A DNA stretch of 64,000 nucleotides, from NCBI GenBank assembly GCA_964035015.1, contig OZ036000.1:8142259-8206258 (forward strand). The letters run 5' to 3'. The DNA is from Corallium rubrum (Eukaryota > Cnidaria > Anthozoa > Scleralcyonacea > Coralliidae). Shown here in pieces: positions 10,034 through 20,789 of this stretch (position 1 is its first letter; every line of letters begins with the position of its first letter). The notes under the pieces were generated by a model that saw only the letters and a list, made by a program, of their open reading frames with translations, had not been told where the DNA came from and did no database searches. The position numbers were made by a program, and so were the translations under genes.

Positions 10034-13000
10034 ATGAGTGTGAAAAGCTTTAAAGTATGTTTCGTTCTTCTGTTACTCAAGATAATGCTCACAATGGCTT
10101 CAGGTAAGCTATATTGACTACGGTGAATAGGTTTATCCCTTGATCTAAAATGCTTTCCGTGCAAATATATAAACACTTACTGTCTGTAACAGGGCGAAGC
10201 ATATCGTCACTAGTCATTTTCAGTACAACGCTAATTAAGTTTCCTTTTTCCAAAAGATTTCATAAACTTGACTGAAACGTTGCGACGATTCAATGTCTTT
10301 GTCGTTTGCAGTATAATCAGAGCTAGCGTCGGAATAGTCGACACGGTGTACTGTACAACTTCCAACAACGAAGCGCAACATTACTACACGAAAGTACCTT
10401 TCCATATGTAAACAGTTTTACCCAATCTGGTCACTTTGTCAACGCAGGAATACTATATCCTATACAATGTAAACGCCGTGTCAATAACAGGAAGATCAGT
10501 TTCTTTGTCTAGATTGTGTAATTTAAAATGGAAAAACAACTGTAGATTAAGTTTATTTTTGTGAAAATGTTCTTCGAGCTCCGTTCTACTCAGGCGGAAG
10601 TCGAGTTGGTTAGAGTTTCTCACTGGTAATCAAAGGTTGTGCATGTATCCGAGTCTCGCTTGAGAACTGAGAAAAAAGAAATTCTGAGTGATATTGCTCG
10701 AACTGAGAACATTTATACACTATTGTTTTATCTGAGGTAACACACATCTCTTGTTTTAACAACAGCAACCGGACAAAACTAACTTTTACTTTTATCACTC
10801 TTTTTAAAGAAAACGAGATCCAAGTCACAAACAGGTAATTAAGTGTTTGTAAATCTATACGATTGAAGGTCTCGATCATCATTATCTTGTTTCTCTTCTC
10901 CTCTTCCTTCTCCCCTTCATACTTTTCCTCTTTGCCTTCTTCTTCCTCTTTCTTAGCCTTTTTCTCTTTATCACCCTCTTTCTCTTCTCTTCTTCTTTTT
11001 CCTTTAATTTTCTCTTCTTCCTCGTATTTGTCTTCTTTGTCTTCTTTGTTTTCTTAATTATTATAATATTTTAGGACGTGTATCCCGGCAGAAGCTCAGC
11101 CTTCGCTCAACTCCAGCTATTGTGTCCCTTTATACAATTTCACCAAACCGTTTTGTAAAGATAATGGAATTAAACTCGACGATTACGGATGTCTTTATTC
11201 CAACAGCTATCAACGTTCTAAAAACGATCATTTGAATTCACTAATGACGCAGAGCAATTTAGCATTACTACAGTACAAGAATCTTATAAAAAGAGAATTA
11301 CCGAATTGGAATATGACTGAATGCAAGAACGCGTTAGTTCTATTTCTCTGTCGTGTCAACTTCCCAAGCTGTGATGGCACAACAAGCGTGTACCGAGCGA
11401 GGAAAATGTGCAAAGAAAGTTGCTTCGAACTTCTTAAAGTATGCGGGGTATTGTATGGCGTGATTAAAAAGTATTTTGGAGTAGAATTTGCAACACCTGT
11501 GGCGGAATCTACTTTAAAGTGTGAAATTCAGCCTTTCAGAAATGCTGGTGATTCTCCTGAGTGTTGGTATTATACTGGAAATACTGATTTGAAACGAAAA
11601 GGTATTAAAATGGTAGAAATTATCATCATTATTATCATCATCATCATTATTATCATTATCGTTATCATTATCACCACCATCATCATCTTCATTACCAGCA
11701 TCATTATCAACACTGTGATATCATTATAATTATTATTATCGTTATCAGTTGTTCCCACAGATTGCCTTTACTTGAACGGCAGTAGTTATCATGGCAACAT
11801 ATCTGTCACTATTTCTGGTACTCCTTGTCAATCATGGACTTCACAATGTCCTCATCGTCACACGATGAACACAACATACCCAGAACTAAACAACGCAAAG
11901 AACTACTGTAGAAATCCTCAAAATTCTGGGAAACGGCCTTGGTGTTTTACTACAGACGGAAACAAAAGATGGGAATACTGTGATATTCCTAAATGCATAT
12001 CAGGTATGACATGAAAGGCTAGAAAGGAAAGTCTATGATACTTTCTAAAAATGCGTCGCTTTCTTTATCTTCGTATCTCTTCATCACCCCCCACCCCTCT
12101 CACTCTTTCAGTTTTTCCACTTGCTCTCTCATCTTTTCACTTTCTCTTTCCTTTCTGTTCTGTTCTCTTTTTTTGTCTTTGTCTTCTGCCTTTTTATATA
12201 TTCCAACTTTTCTTCTTCTTTTCTTCATTCTTTCCTGTTTCATTTTCCCTTGCTCTTTTTGCTCTTTTCTTTCTTCCTCCCTTATTTCACACCCCTTCCA
12301 TTTACTTTTTTTTTCCTTATGTTGTTTTCTTTCATCTCCATTTTCTTTTCCCCCCTCTTCTTTCTTTGCTTTTTGATCTCTTCATATTTTTGGGTAAATT
12401 CTTGAACCGATTCGAAAATTTCTTTAGAATTATATTTACTTGTTGCTGTCTTTTTCTCTACCATCTGTATAGTTGATGGTAATTATGGCAACTGGTCTTT
12501 AAGCAGCCAATGTAATGTCACATGTGGCCAAGGTTTTGAAATATGGAGACGTACTTGTAACAATCCTTCACCAAGATATGGTGGTATGAATTGCTCTCAT
12601 TTAGGAACGTCAACGGAGTATAGACAATGCACAAGAAAACCTTGCCCAGGTAAATGAGCCAAGCGTATATTTGTAACATCTATATATTTTTTATATTATT
12701 TTTTATTCCCTAAGTACTTCCCTACTTTTGAATATATACTTTAGTTAGTCTAAGGTTTTCAGCTTAACTCAGAGTATTTCTGAGTTTTAAGAACTTACGA
12801 CAGCTTGTACAGCAAGAACGTTTCTGTTTTCCACAGTTAATGGTGGTTATGGTAACTGGACATTGAGCAGTCCATGCAGTGTTTCTTGTGGACAGGGATT
12901 TGAAATTTGGCAGCGTTTTTGTGATAATCCTCAACCAAGAAATGGTGGATTGAATTGTAGTGTTTTGGGAAACTCGACTAGTGTTAGGCAATGTACGAGA

Positions 13001-13439
13001 AAACCTTGTCCAAGTAAGTTTACCAAAAGCTTGTGGAAAATAATTAAGTTTATTTACGTTTGACTTTCTTTTTCTTTTCTTAATACTGTTTCTCTTGTGT
13101 GTCTTTGTAAGTTGACGGTAACTATAGCAATTGGACCAGAACATCTCCTTGTAGTGTCTCGTGTGACAAAGGCTTTGAAATATGGACCAGGAAATGTAAC
13201 AACCCTGCACCCAAATATGGAGGAATTAACTGCACAAAACAAGGCCCAGATGAAGTCCCTCGCGAATGCAACATTGCGCCTTGTTCAGGTAATTTCAGGT
13301 ATTCTTGAAATTCTCCATTCACTCATTTGTTGGTTTCGTTTATTTGTTTATTTATTTATTTATTTATTTATTTATTCATTCATTCATTCATTCATTCATT
13401 CATTCATTCATTCATTCATTCATTCGTTGGTTCGTTTTC

Positions 13440-13486
<47 letters not shown>

Positions 13487-13653
13487 TTCAGGTATTCTTG
13501 AAATTCATCCATTCACTCATTTGTTTATTTCGTTTATTTATTCATTCATTCATTCATTCATTCATTAATTCATTCATTCATTCATTCATTCATTCATTCA
13601 TTCATTCATTCATTCATTCATTCATTCATTCATTCATTCGTTGGTTCGTTTTC

Positions 13654-13712
<59 letters not shown>

Positions 13713-13713
13713 C

Positions 13714-13749
<36 letters not shown>

Positions 13750-14446
13750 GACTGAAGATTTGAATGGGGGAAAAAGAGGCTTCCAGGTTGAAAGTGTTTG
13801 TAACTTATATTATTTTTTTTTGTAAATCATTAGTTAAATCGAACGTTAAAATAATTGGTATTGGCACTGGTGCTGGTATTGCAGTAATTCTCATGGTCAT
13901 TCTAGTTTGGGGGTTTATTTGCCGAAGAAGACGTCGTAAAAGAGAGGAGGGTGAGAAATTTTCCTTTTATAATGGATTTATTTGAAGTGAAAACGATGCA
14001 TGGAATATGTGTTTACTTATTTTTACTAATAAGATAAAACATATAAATTATATGGCGAAGTGAAAATGTGGTAACCCGAAAAGGTGTTAAACTGCCGAAA
14101 TTTTTAGTCGGTTTTTTGTCACTAAAAACATTTTCCACGTCTTCGGCTTTTCATTTTTCTCCGTTCAAAACACTACCTACGTAGCAGTCTACAGTTTACA
14201 CTGTTGTAAAGGTGGCAAATTGAACCTGCGAGATTAGTTTTGATAATGAAATACTGACGCTTCGAGCAAAGCTTTGTTTTTAATGAGTGAAGTGGGGATA
14301 TTTTAAATTTTATTTTTTTAAATTGTTTAGGTTTCACTCCATTTGCGGTGTTAGATTTTCAACCACAACTATTTCTGAGTGCTCAACCATGTGAGAATGA
14401 TAATACGAAAACTTCATCTCGATCAAGACAAGGACTTACATTATGA
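10034..14446 (+). CDS. FZ-kringle-TSP1x3 single-pass membrane protein, copy B
   Basis: Tandem paralogue of the gene at 927-7127, predicted 542 residues. Exons: 10034-10103, 10810-10834, 11075-11601, 11761-12003, 12473-12649, 12837-13013, 13112-13288, 13834-13950, 14331-14446; all borders are GT-AG and phases match copy A exon for exon. Signal peptide 1-23, 8-residue linker from a 25-nt micro-exon, Frizzled-type domain about 34-202, kringle about 209-287, three TSP1 repeats, transmembrane helix about 472-494, then CRRRRRKREEG and a tail of about 40 residues. Differences from copy A: shorter linker, six extra codons and one extra cysteine in the FZ exon, four extra basic or acidic residues after the helix, and a different last 10 residues. 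No kinase. Kringle and TSP1 exons are almost unchanged relative to copy A. Likely a surface receptor or co-receptor for a Wnt-like or matrix ligand; that role is inferred only from the domains. Confidence 0.87.
13340..13750 (+). repeat. Reduplicated (ATTT)n/(ATTC)n arrays in copy B
   Basis: Same intron as the array at 6187-6451, but the block CAGGTATTCTTGAAATTC plus its downstream tetranucleotide runs occurs twice, near 13285 and 13490. The expansion accounts for most of the length difference of this intron between copies. Confidence 0.85.
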
Positions 14447-15160
14447 AAACAAAACCAACGATCGATACATGAAATACCTTCACTCGACGTCTGCCGAGGA
14501 ATAATTAGCAGTCTGGCTGACTTATTATTAGATTTAATATTTATGTACTCTTTATAATTGAATTCTCTATGAGGCAAAACCTGACGACGATCAAGTAGAT
14601 CAAAATGTTTGTTTTTTAACTTTTTCAAGCTCTTTTTTTTACCTTGTATGTATAATTAATGTACTCATTATGTCGTATTCATTAGTCATGATTTTTTTAC
14701 AAATCTAGGTAATGCATCATGCAGTCAATTCCAGCGTTGCCCATCCCCCGCGGGACAATGCCAGGCATTTGCAAGTTTTGTTTTGCGAGGCGGGGCCGGG
14801 CATTTGTCACGACCAAAGAGGATTGTGGTTGTGTATGTATGTGTATGTATATGCAAACAGCTTTGAAATGGATTCAAAAAACGGCAATAAATTTGAGTTG
14901 TGAAGAGGTGAATTTTGTGCATACTGTAACAATACTGTAATTATATTAATAGTTGTGCTACAATAGAGAAAATTGAACACAAGATAGAAGTTCAAAACAT
15001 GCACCTTGCGTCTGAATCATAGATGGTCCGAATCATAAAGACCAATCAACATGCTAGGATTTTCCTTATGTTTAATTTCCTGACGACTTCGCGAGTCAAA
15101 CTGACCCTGGGGCGGGGCATTTGTCATCCATTTTTTTGCCCCGGGTGGGGCATTGTACAG
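14447..15160. other. Spacer between copy B and DDA1, no gene recognised
   Basis: Short GC-richer patches (CGGGGCCGGGCATTTGTCACG near 14790, GGGGCGGGGCATTTGTCATCC near 15110) are reminiscent of each other and could be the ends of an old inverted-repeat element spanning about 14740-15150. No protein signature. Confidence 0.35.
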
Positions 15161-15526
15161 AACACCGCTGCCAAACGTTTGCGTATGAGCGACGTCCGAG
15201 CTCGTCCTCTGAAAAAGAGCGGGAAAACACTGAAATATTTGGACCGGTCCGAGATTCCGACACAAAACTAAGTTAAAATGATAAGCATACTACCAAAAAG
15301 ATAATGTAGGCAATTTGTGCATGGCTTCCTTGTCAATATTGTAACATATTCTGAATTTAGCCCGTCGTAATTTTTCTTTACCCTTTTTATAAAACACAAA
15401 AATGAATAGTCGAGTCTTACTGTACTTAGTCTTCGCCATGTTGTCGCCACTAACGGCTAGCTCCCACTTCTCTTGCAATGTTTACTCAGCGAATTCACGC
15501 ATGCGCAAACGTCTGGCAGCGGTGTT
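15161..15526. mobile_element. MITE with AACACCGCTGCC termini, copy 1
   Basis: Ends AACACCGCTGCCAAACGTTT and its near-complement at 15500-15526. Flanks ATTGTACAG on the left and GATGTACAG on the right agree at 7 of 9 positions, fitting a decayed 9-bp target duplication. Copy 2 at 32141-32469 has a perfect one. The element ends 68 nt before the DDA1 start codon, so it forms part of that gene's promoter or 5' leader. A reading frame with a signal-peptide look (start at 15402) belongs to the element and recurs in copy 2. Confidence 0.8.
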
Positions 15527-15594
15527 GATGTACAGCGGTTTGTCTAAATTTCGAGTCATTCCAGAAGAAACAAAATCGACCTGGCAGCTCCTTC

Positions 15595-18500
15595 ATGGAG
15601 ATGGCTGTAAGTTTTTATGCTTTTATTTCAATGTTCCTTTACTCTTACATCGTTTAATTCGAGGCAGCATTAATTAAAAAAGTATTATTCTTTTGCTAGG
15701 GAGATCTTCTGAAAGAACTGCCGTCGTTTAACAAACAAAATTTTTCAAAATTCAAAGCTGATTCGGCAGCCCGATGTTCTGTGAGTTGGTCTGGAATTGA
15801 ACTCTGCTTTTATGCGTGGGCTCATATTTACTTCCTTCATCGTTCCTTTTAACAATTTTCTTTGGACCATAGCTTGAGACGATGTGTAACATGGTTTTTT
15901 ATATCTTGTCTAGCATCAAAGACCTGTGGTTTATTTGCCTACTAAAGACACATCGGAACAAGGTAGACCATCTTGTATTGTCAGCATATTTTCGTCGTCA
16001 GTATTATTAAATATTACCTCATTTTGTCTGACATAGTAATGTTTTGGAAAATAATCTCTGATTACCACTGTAACGTTAAATACTGCTGTAGGGCATTCAT
16101 TTAGTCACGAAAGCAGATAAACTTTATAATCCTGCATTTTATAATCTTGCATATGCATTTTAAAAATAAGCTTTTTATGACTGTAATTGCAACTTGTAGT
16201 GGAGCTGTATTAAGCCATTCTGTATTTTTTAAATTTAATGGCATCTGTTTCATGGATTTAAAACTGAATTTCCACCAAATGAAAAAAAATCGTGTAAACT
16301 ATTTTATTTTTTTGTTTAATGTCAGCCCCTCCTTGCAAGATCTTATTGTCTTTAAGGGTGCTATGTAAAACCTGGATAAACAATTTTGAAAAAAATAAAG
16401 CATAGTGATCTGTTTCTTTTGTCATAACGAAAGAAATACATTGCAATGCTTTACTTTAAATTGCAATTGTTGAACGGAAACAAGATTTAATAGTAACTTG
16501 TGCATGTGGTACATGACTATTTATTATACATGTACCCTCACAAATAATCGTCCAATCAAATGTTTACATTAGCATCACGTGCCAGCCCAATATTTTGCAA
16601 TGTAAGACAACTACATATTGGGCAGCAACCTTTGGACAGGTGCACAAGGTATTTTTACTTGCCAATTGCACCATTATTTGTCTGATATAATAAAACACCA
16701 ATTTGATTCATCTTTACCCGATATGGAAAATATTTAAATCTCAAATTTTAATATTAGGCTCAACCTTTGGCCTTGCCCAATATTGAATTTTTGACTTAAA
16801 TATTTTGCCATGCATATTGGGCTTAGATGAATTCATTAAGTTATCATGGGTCATTCCAGAAAACATCCACACCTCCCCCACAGAGGAAATGTGAAGTTGA
16901 CCCCCTCCCCCCTTTGGACGTCCTAGTACATTTTACTATTTTCAGAAGTAGATTTACCCCCTCCCCTCCCTGGATGGCACAAATTTCCTCTGTGGGGGAG
17001 GTATGGATCTTTTCTGGAATGACCCAATGCGTGAGCTTGGAAATGTAACAGACATTTGGTAGACGTTCGTCAAGCTTGAATACTCAGCAAATGTTTTTGA
17101 GCGCAGACAGGGTTCAAACCTGCAAGTTTCTACTGACTATTTATGATGCTTTCTATTTGAGACAGTGGTGTAGGAAGCAACATTTTATGTGGGTGGGCCA
17201 GAATATCTTTCAGCTCACCCTTCAAAAACTCAACTGTTTAGTCTGCCAACTGTCCATTGCTTCAACATCACTATTACAGTACGTACATGTTTCTAGAGCT
17301 ATTAGGTGTTTGAGGCAGAAAGTAGTTAATGTTTCATTCTATTTCATATGTATATAGCTGCTGCTTTGATTGCTAGTGTTATGGCCGAGGTCATGGCATT
17401 GTTGATTTTAGAAGTGAAAAGCCGAAAAAAGTAACTGGGTACAACACTAAGAGGTTGGCTATTTATTAGTCAATCTGCATGGGTATAGCCAGGCAAATGG
17501 ATGGACAGTGTGTGCTAACAGAAGATCGATTAAGCAATATTATACCATGCATCTAGTTTTAAAAGAAAAATATATAGTCCTTAGTATTTATAACAATAAA
17601 GTCAGTATAAATATTAATTTTTAACGTTTTGCTGACACCCAAAAATTACACCCACCCCCCCCCCCCCGGAAATTTTACTTTGTTATAGCCTTCCACCCAT
17701 CCACCCCACCCACCCATGTTTCACATCTTCCTATGCCACTGATTTGAGACTTGGTGTAGCTCAATAGTTAGAGCATATAACGCTTATTATTAAAGTGTCT
17801 ATGAAGTGAAAAATACGTTGGCATTTTTGTTGTTTTATTGTACAGAGGAGCATGACAGGAGCACTCACTGAAAATTTCAAGAGAATCTGATGAGTAGTTT
17901 TCACGCTATCGACTCTCAAAATTTGGGTTTCTTGGTAACAATGCCTTATGACATACGCAGATGGATCATTAATAGTGAAATCTATTGTTCTTATGCATAG
18001 TTGTCCATTTGCGTACGTCATAAGCATTGTTACCAAAAGCCCAATTTTTCTCCAAAAACGAACTAGCCATGGCAAATTTTGAGAGTTTATAGCACGAAAA
18101 CTACGCATCAGATTCTCTTGAAATTTTCAGTGAGTGCTCCTGCCATGCCCCTCTGTACAATAAAACAACAAAAATGCCAACGAATTTTTCATTTCATAGA
18201 CACTTTAAGAGTTGCAGATTTGATTTCTGTCTAGGGCTCAAAAATATTTTTTAGAATATTAAAGCTTGACAAACTCTACTACAGGGCTAGAATTTTTTGT
18301 CTTCTGGAAGTATGTGATAAGTATATACAGTGTATTTAATAGATTCTCATGAAATATATCTATATATACTGGTGAGGAGTGTTTTATCAGATATAAAGAC
18401 ACGAGGCGAAGCCGAGTGTTTTTATATCTGATAAAGCACGAACTGCGAGTTTATTGAACGGCTTCAAAAACGAACCACTTGGTAAGTTCATTGGTGCAGT

Positions 18501-18984
18501 TTGCAAAATTAACCTTGTCTAAGCCAAGAAAATCAAAACTAAAGTTTATGTAAATCAGGAGGTATCTTTATCACATATAAAGACACTGATTAAACTTTAA
18601 TTTATTTTGAATTTTCCTCATGAATTACTAATGAGTTTTTGAAAACATGTTTCAAATATTTTATTATATAGCTGTAATTGTGACAGATAAATGCAACATA
18701 TTACTTCGATATCTGCATCAACAATTGGAAAATAAGGTATTTTTTGTGCTATGTTCTGATTTTACTAGTCCTTCGTGGAGAACAGTTAGGGTTATCCAAT
18801 ATAAATAACGTTAATATAAATAACGTTAACTGTATTACTTCTACAGCATGAACAAAGAAAAAGAGAACCTTCATTAGCAGACCTATCTACTCCAGGAGAT
18901 TACAAACCCTCGGCAAAAGTACCCAGGAGAATGGGTCCTACTGAAAGTAGTACAGAGCAAGGACAGAAGAACACAAGAACATAA
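15595..18984 (+). CDS. DDA1: DET1- and DDB1-associated protein 1
   Basis: Small conserved subunit of the DDB1-CUL4 (DCX/DDD-E2) ubiquitin ligase, acting on DDB1 in nucleus and cytoplasm. Exons: 15595-15606, 15700-15780, 15914-15962, 18672-18736, 18847-18984; GT-AG borders, phases join, 114 residues against about 102 in vertebrates. Recognised by LLKELPSFNKQNFSKF (vertebrate FLKGLPVYNKSNFSRF), then RPVVYLPTKDTSEQ and IVTDKCNILLRYLHQQ, the most conserved block of the family. The first exon codes only four residues (MEMA); start at 15595 or the second ATG at 15601, which aligns better with the vertebrate MA start. The tail (about residues 70-114) is basic then Ser/Thr-rich and does not resemble the vertebrate tail. 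Intron 3 is 2.7 kb and full of repeats; a MITE abuts the 5' side. Confidence 0.94.
16848..17025. mobile_element. Short MITE with GGGTCATTCCAGAAAA termini
   Basis: Perfect terminal inverted repeats GGGTCATTCCAGAAAA, with further inner complementarity (CCTCCCCCACAGAGGAAA). 178 bp, in DDA1 intron 3. No coding capacity. Confidence 0.8.
17752..18245 (+). pseudogene. tRNA-like (SINE) sequence split by a MITE
   Basis: Left part 17752-17793 contains GGTGTAGCTCAATAGTTAGA, a near-perfect tRNA D-arm and A box. Right part 18205-18245 contains GTTGCAGATTTGATTTCTG, close to the tRNA T-arm and B box. Removing the element 17794-18204 with one TTAA brings the two boxes to tRNA spacing. The acceptor ends do not pair, so this is a tRNA-derived SINE head or relic rather than a working tRNA gene. 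Confidence 0.6.
17794..18204. mobile_element. TTAA-flanked MITE (piggyBac-like target site)
   Basis: Long inverted repeats beginning AGTGTCTATGAAGTGAAAAA, with an inner arm TTTCAAGAGAATCTGATG, flanked on both sides by TTAA (17790-17793 and 18205-18208). Two other elements here share TTAA flanks and AGTG-YYTAT termini (31271-31776, 54914-55424). TTAA targets are characteristic of piggyBac transposases; assignment by target site only. Confidence 0.75.
18373..18640 (+). mobile_element. CACGAGGCGAAGCCGAG hairpin family, copy 1
   Basis: Begins with the hairpin TATCAGATATAAA-n-CACGAGGCGAAGCCGAGTG-n-TATATCTGATA and continues through GAACGGCTTCAAAAACGAAC and AGTTTATGTAAATCAGGAGG to TTCCTCATGAATTA. 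Other copies: 19785-20047 (+), 22375-22650 (-), 29850-30428 (-, longest), and a diverged one at 33549-33802. Confidence 0.75.
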
Positions 18985-19270
18985 TAATGTGACGTCTTGA
19001 TTATTTATAGAATATGATTTTGTTGTATTGATAGATTTAGCTGTTAAAACTCTTTGTACCATACGCAGTGACGTCTTGACTTATACAAGGATCGAGAGTT
19101 TTAGTTTCTGGGCCTATCCAACGTTGTATCGCAAACGTACTGAAAACCAGGAATTCTGATCATCTTGGTATGGCACGGTGAAACACAAGTGCAATCTGTA
19201 TGTTCAAAAGTTAAGGCACTACATTCGCACTACACTGGATAGCTTTTGTACTGGTATGAACAGCATACCA

Positions 19271-19619
19271 TACCGTAGAATCCCGAAAGTAGCGCCCCCC
19301 CCTGAAAGTAGCGGCCCCCCAAAAGTAGCGACAAATTTGAGATGTCTACAAAATTTCCGAAAGTAATTCCGCCCCCGAAAGTAGCGGCCCCCCGTAAGTA
19401 GCGGCCCCCAAGTCATCGCTTGATTAACTCGAAAGTGTTACTGAGCATAGTTGAAATGGCATAAGGAAAAACTGAAGCATATTAAATGTGGTAAATAGGA
19501 AAAACAAAGAAGAATATTCTCACAGTATGTTAACGTATTTTACCACCCGAAAGTAGCGGCCCCCAACAGCGGATAAAACCGAAAGTAAGGGGGGCCGCTA
19601 CTTTCGGGATTCTACGGTA
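19271..19619. mobile_element. MITE with TACCGTAGAATCCCGAAAGTAG termini
   Basis: Inverted repeats TACCGTAGAATCCCGAAAG at both ends with TA at the outer edge, plus repeated GAAAGTAGCGGCCCCC units just inside. 349 bp. TA flanks suggest a Tc1/mariner-type target. Confidence 0.8.
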
Positions 19620-19784
19620 TATTATTAAAATACTGCACCCGACGTCAGAGACCATCTAATTTACATATCAAACAAACTGAAATATTTTAAAAACGAAGAA
19701 AGATACAAAAAAGTTGTAAAATATCTATTACAATTTTACGAACTTCATTTTTATTGCCAATGTCCTTTGAGTACTATTTAATAA

Positions 19785-20047
19785 ACGAGCAGGAGTGTTT
19801 TATCAGATATAAAGACACGAGGCGAAGCCGAGTGTTTTTATATCTGATAAAACACGAACTGCGAGTTTATTGAACGGCTTCAAAAACGAACCACTTGGTA
19901 AGTTCATTGGCGTAGTAAGTTTGAAAAATAACCTTGTCTAAGCCGAGAAAATCAAAGCTAAAGTTTATGTAAATCAGGAGGTATCTTTATCACATACAAA
20001 GACACTGATTAAACTTTAATTTATTTTGAATTTTCCTCATGAATTAT
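19785..20047 (+). mobile_element. CACGAGGCGAAGCCGAG hairpin family, copy 2
   Basis: Almost identical over its length to 18373-18640, starting AGTACTATTTAATAAACGAG and ending CCTCATGAATTATTAAT. Confidence 0.8.
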
Positions 20048-20355
20048 TAATTTTTGAAGCGACTTTAAATGTTTGAAAGTTAAAAACGACCTACAGAAGT
20101 GAATACTTCAAGCAGTTTGATCGTTAATTTGTGTCGTTTGACTAGGCTTTGTAGCCTTTGTTGCTGTATTTACGTGTTGCTAAATTGGTCACAAGTAACT
20201 AAGACTGGCAAGTATCGACGCTTTGCCTTCGAGCATCTTGCTTTATAGAACAGATTACTGGCATGAAATATCTGAAGAATGTATCTGGCTTTGTCAAAAA
20301 TGTACTAAGTCAGTTTGAAAGAAATTAGGACGTTTTGACGGGACACCCTATCCGC

Positions 20356-20789
20356 TACACGCGTAAAAATCTCGCAAGTTGTTACAGCATTGTTGCCTGA
20401 ACAATACTGTAACAACTTGCAACAATGCTGTAACAACTTGTTGACATATGTGAACAACATTGATAAATGAACAACATTGTTCATCATTGTTTTAACAAGT
20501 TGTTACTGCTTGATGAAATAACAACCGTTGTTCACGCATGTTGTAACAACCGAAGAACGTGTTGATACATCAACCATGTTCACCATTGTTGTAACATTGT
20601 TGTTCATCGTTGTTATTTCGTCATGCTGTTACAACATGTTGTATCGTGTGCGAACAACGTTGTTGGCTATAAGAAATGTGCTGTTGGAACAACTTGTTCA
20701 TGACTGTTGATTTATCCGTGAACAAGTTGTTGACAACTTGTTCACGCCTGTTGACAACCGTGAACAAGTCGTGCGTTTTTACGCGTGTA
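20356..20789. mobile_element. AACAAGTTGTT-rich inverted-repeat element, copy 2
   Basis: Bounded by TACACGCGTAAAAA and TTTTTACGCGTGTA; in the opposite orientation to copy 1 at 2848-3332, with closely similar interior. Confidence 0.8.

Noticed and set aside
15402..15677. Signal-peptide-like protein starting MNSRVLLYLVFAML
   Set aside because: The start lies inside the MITE 15161-15526 and recurs in the other MITE copy at 32347; the DDA1 start at 15595/15601 in another frame explains the exon.
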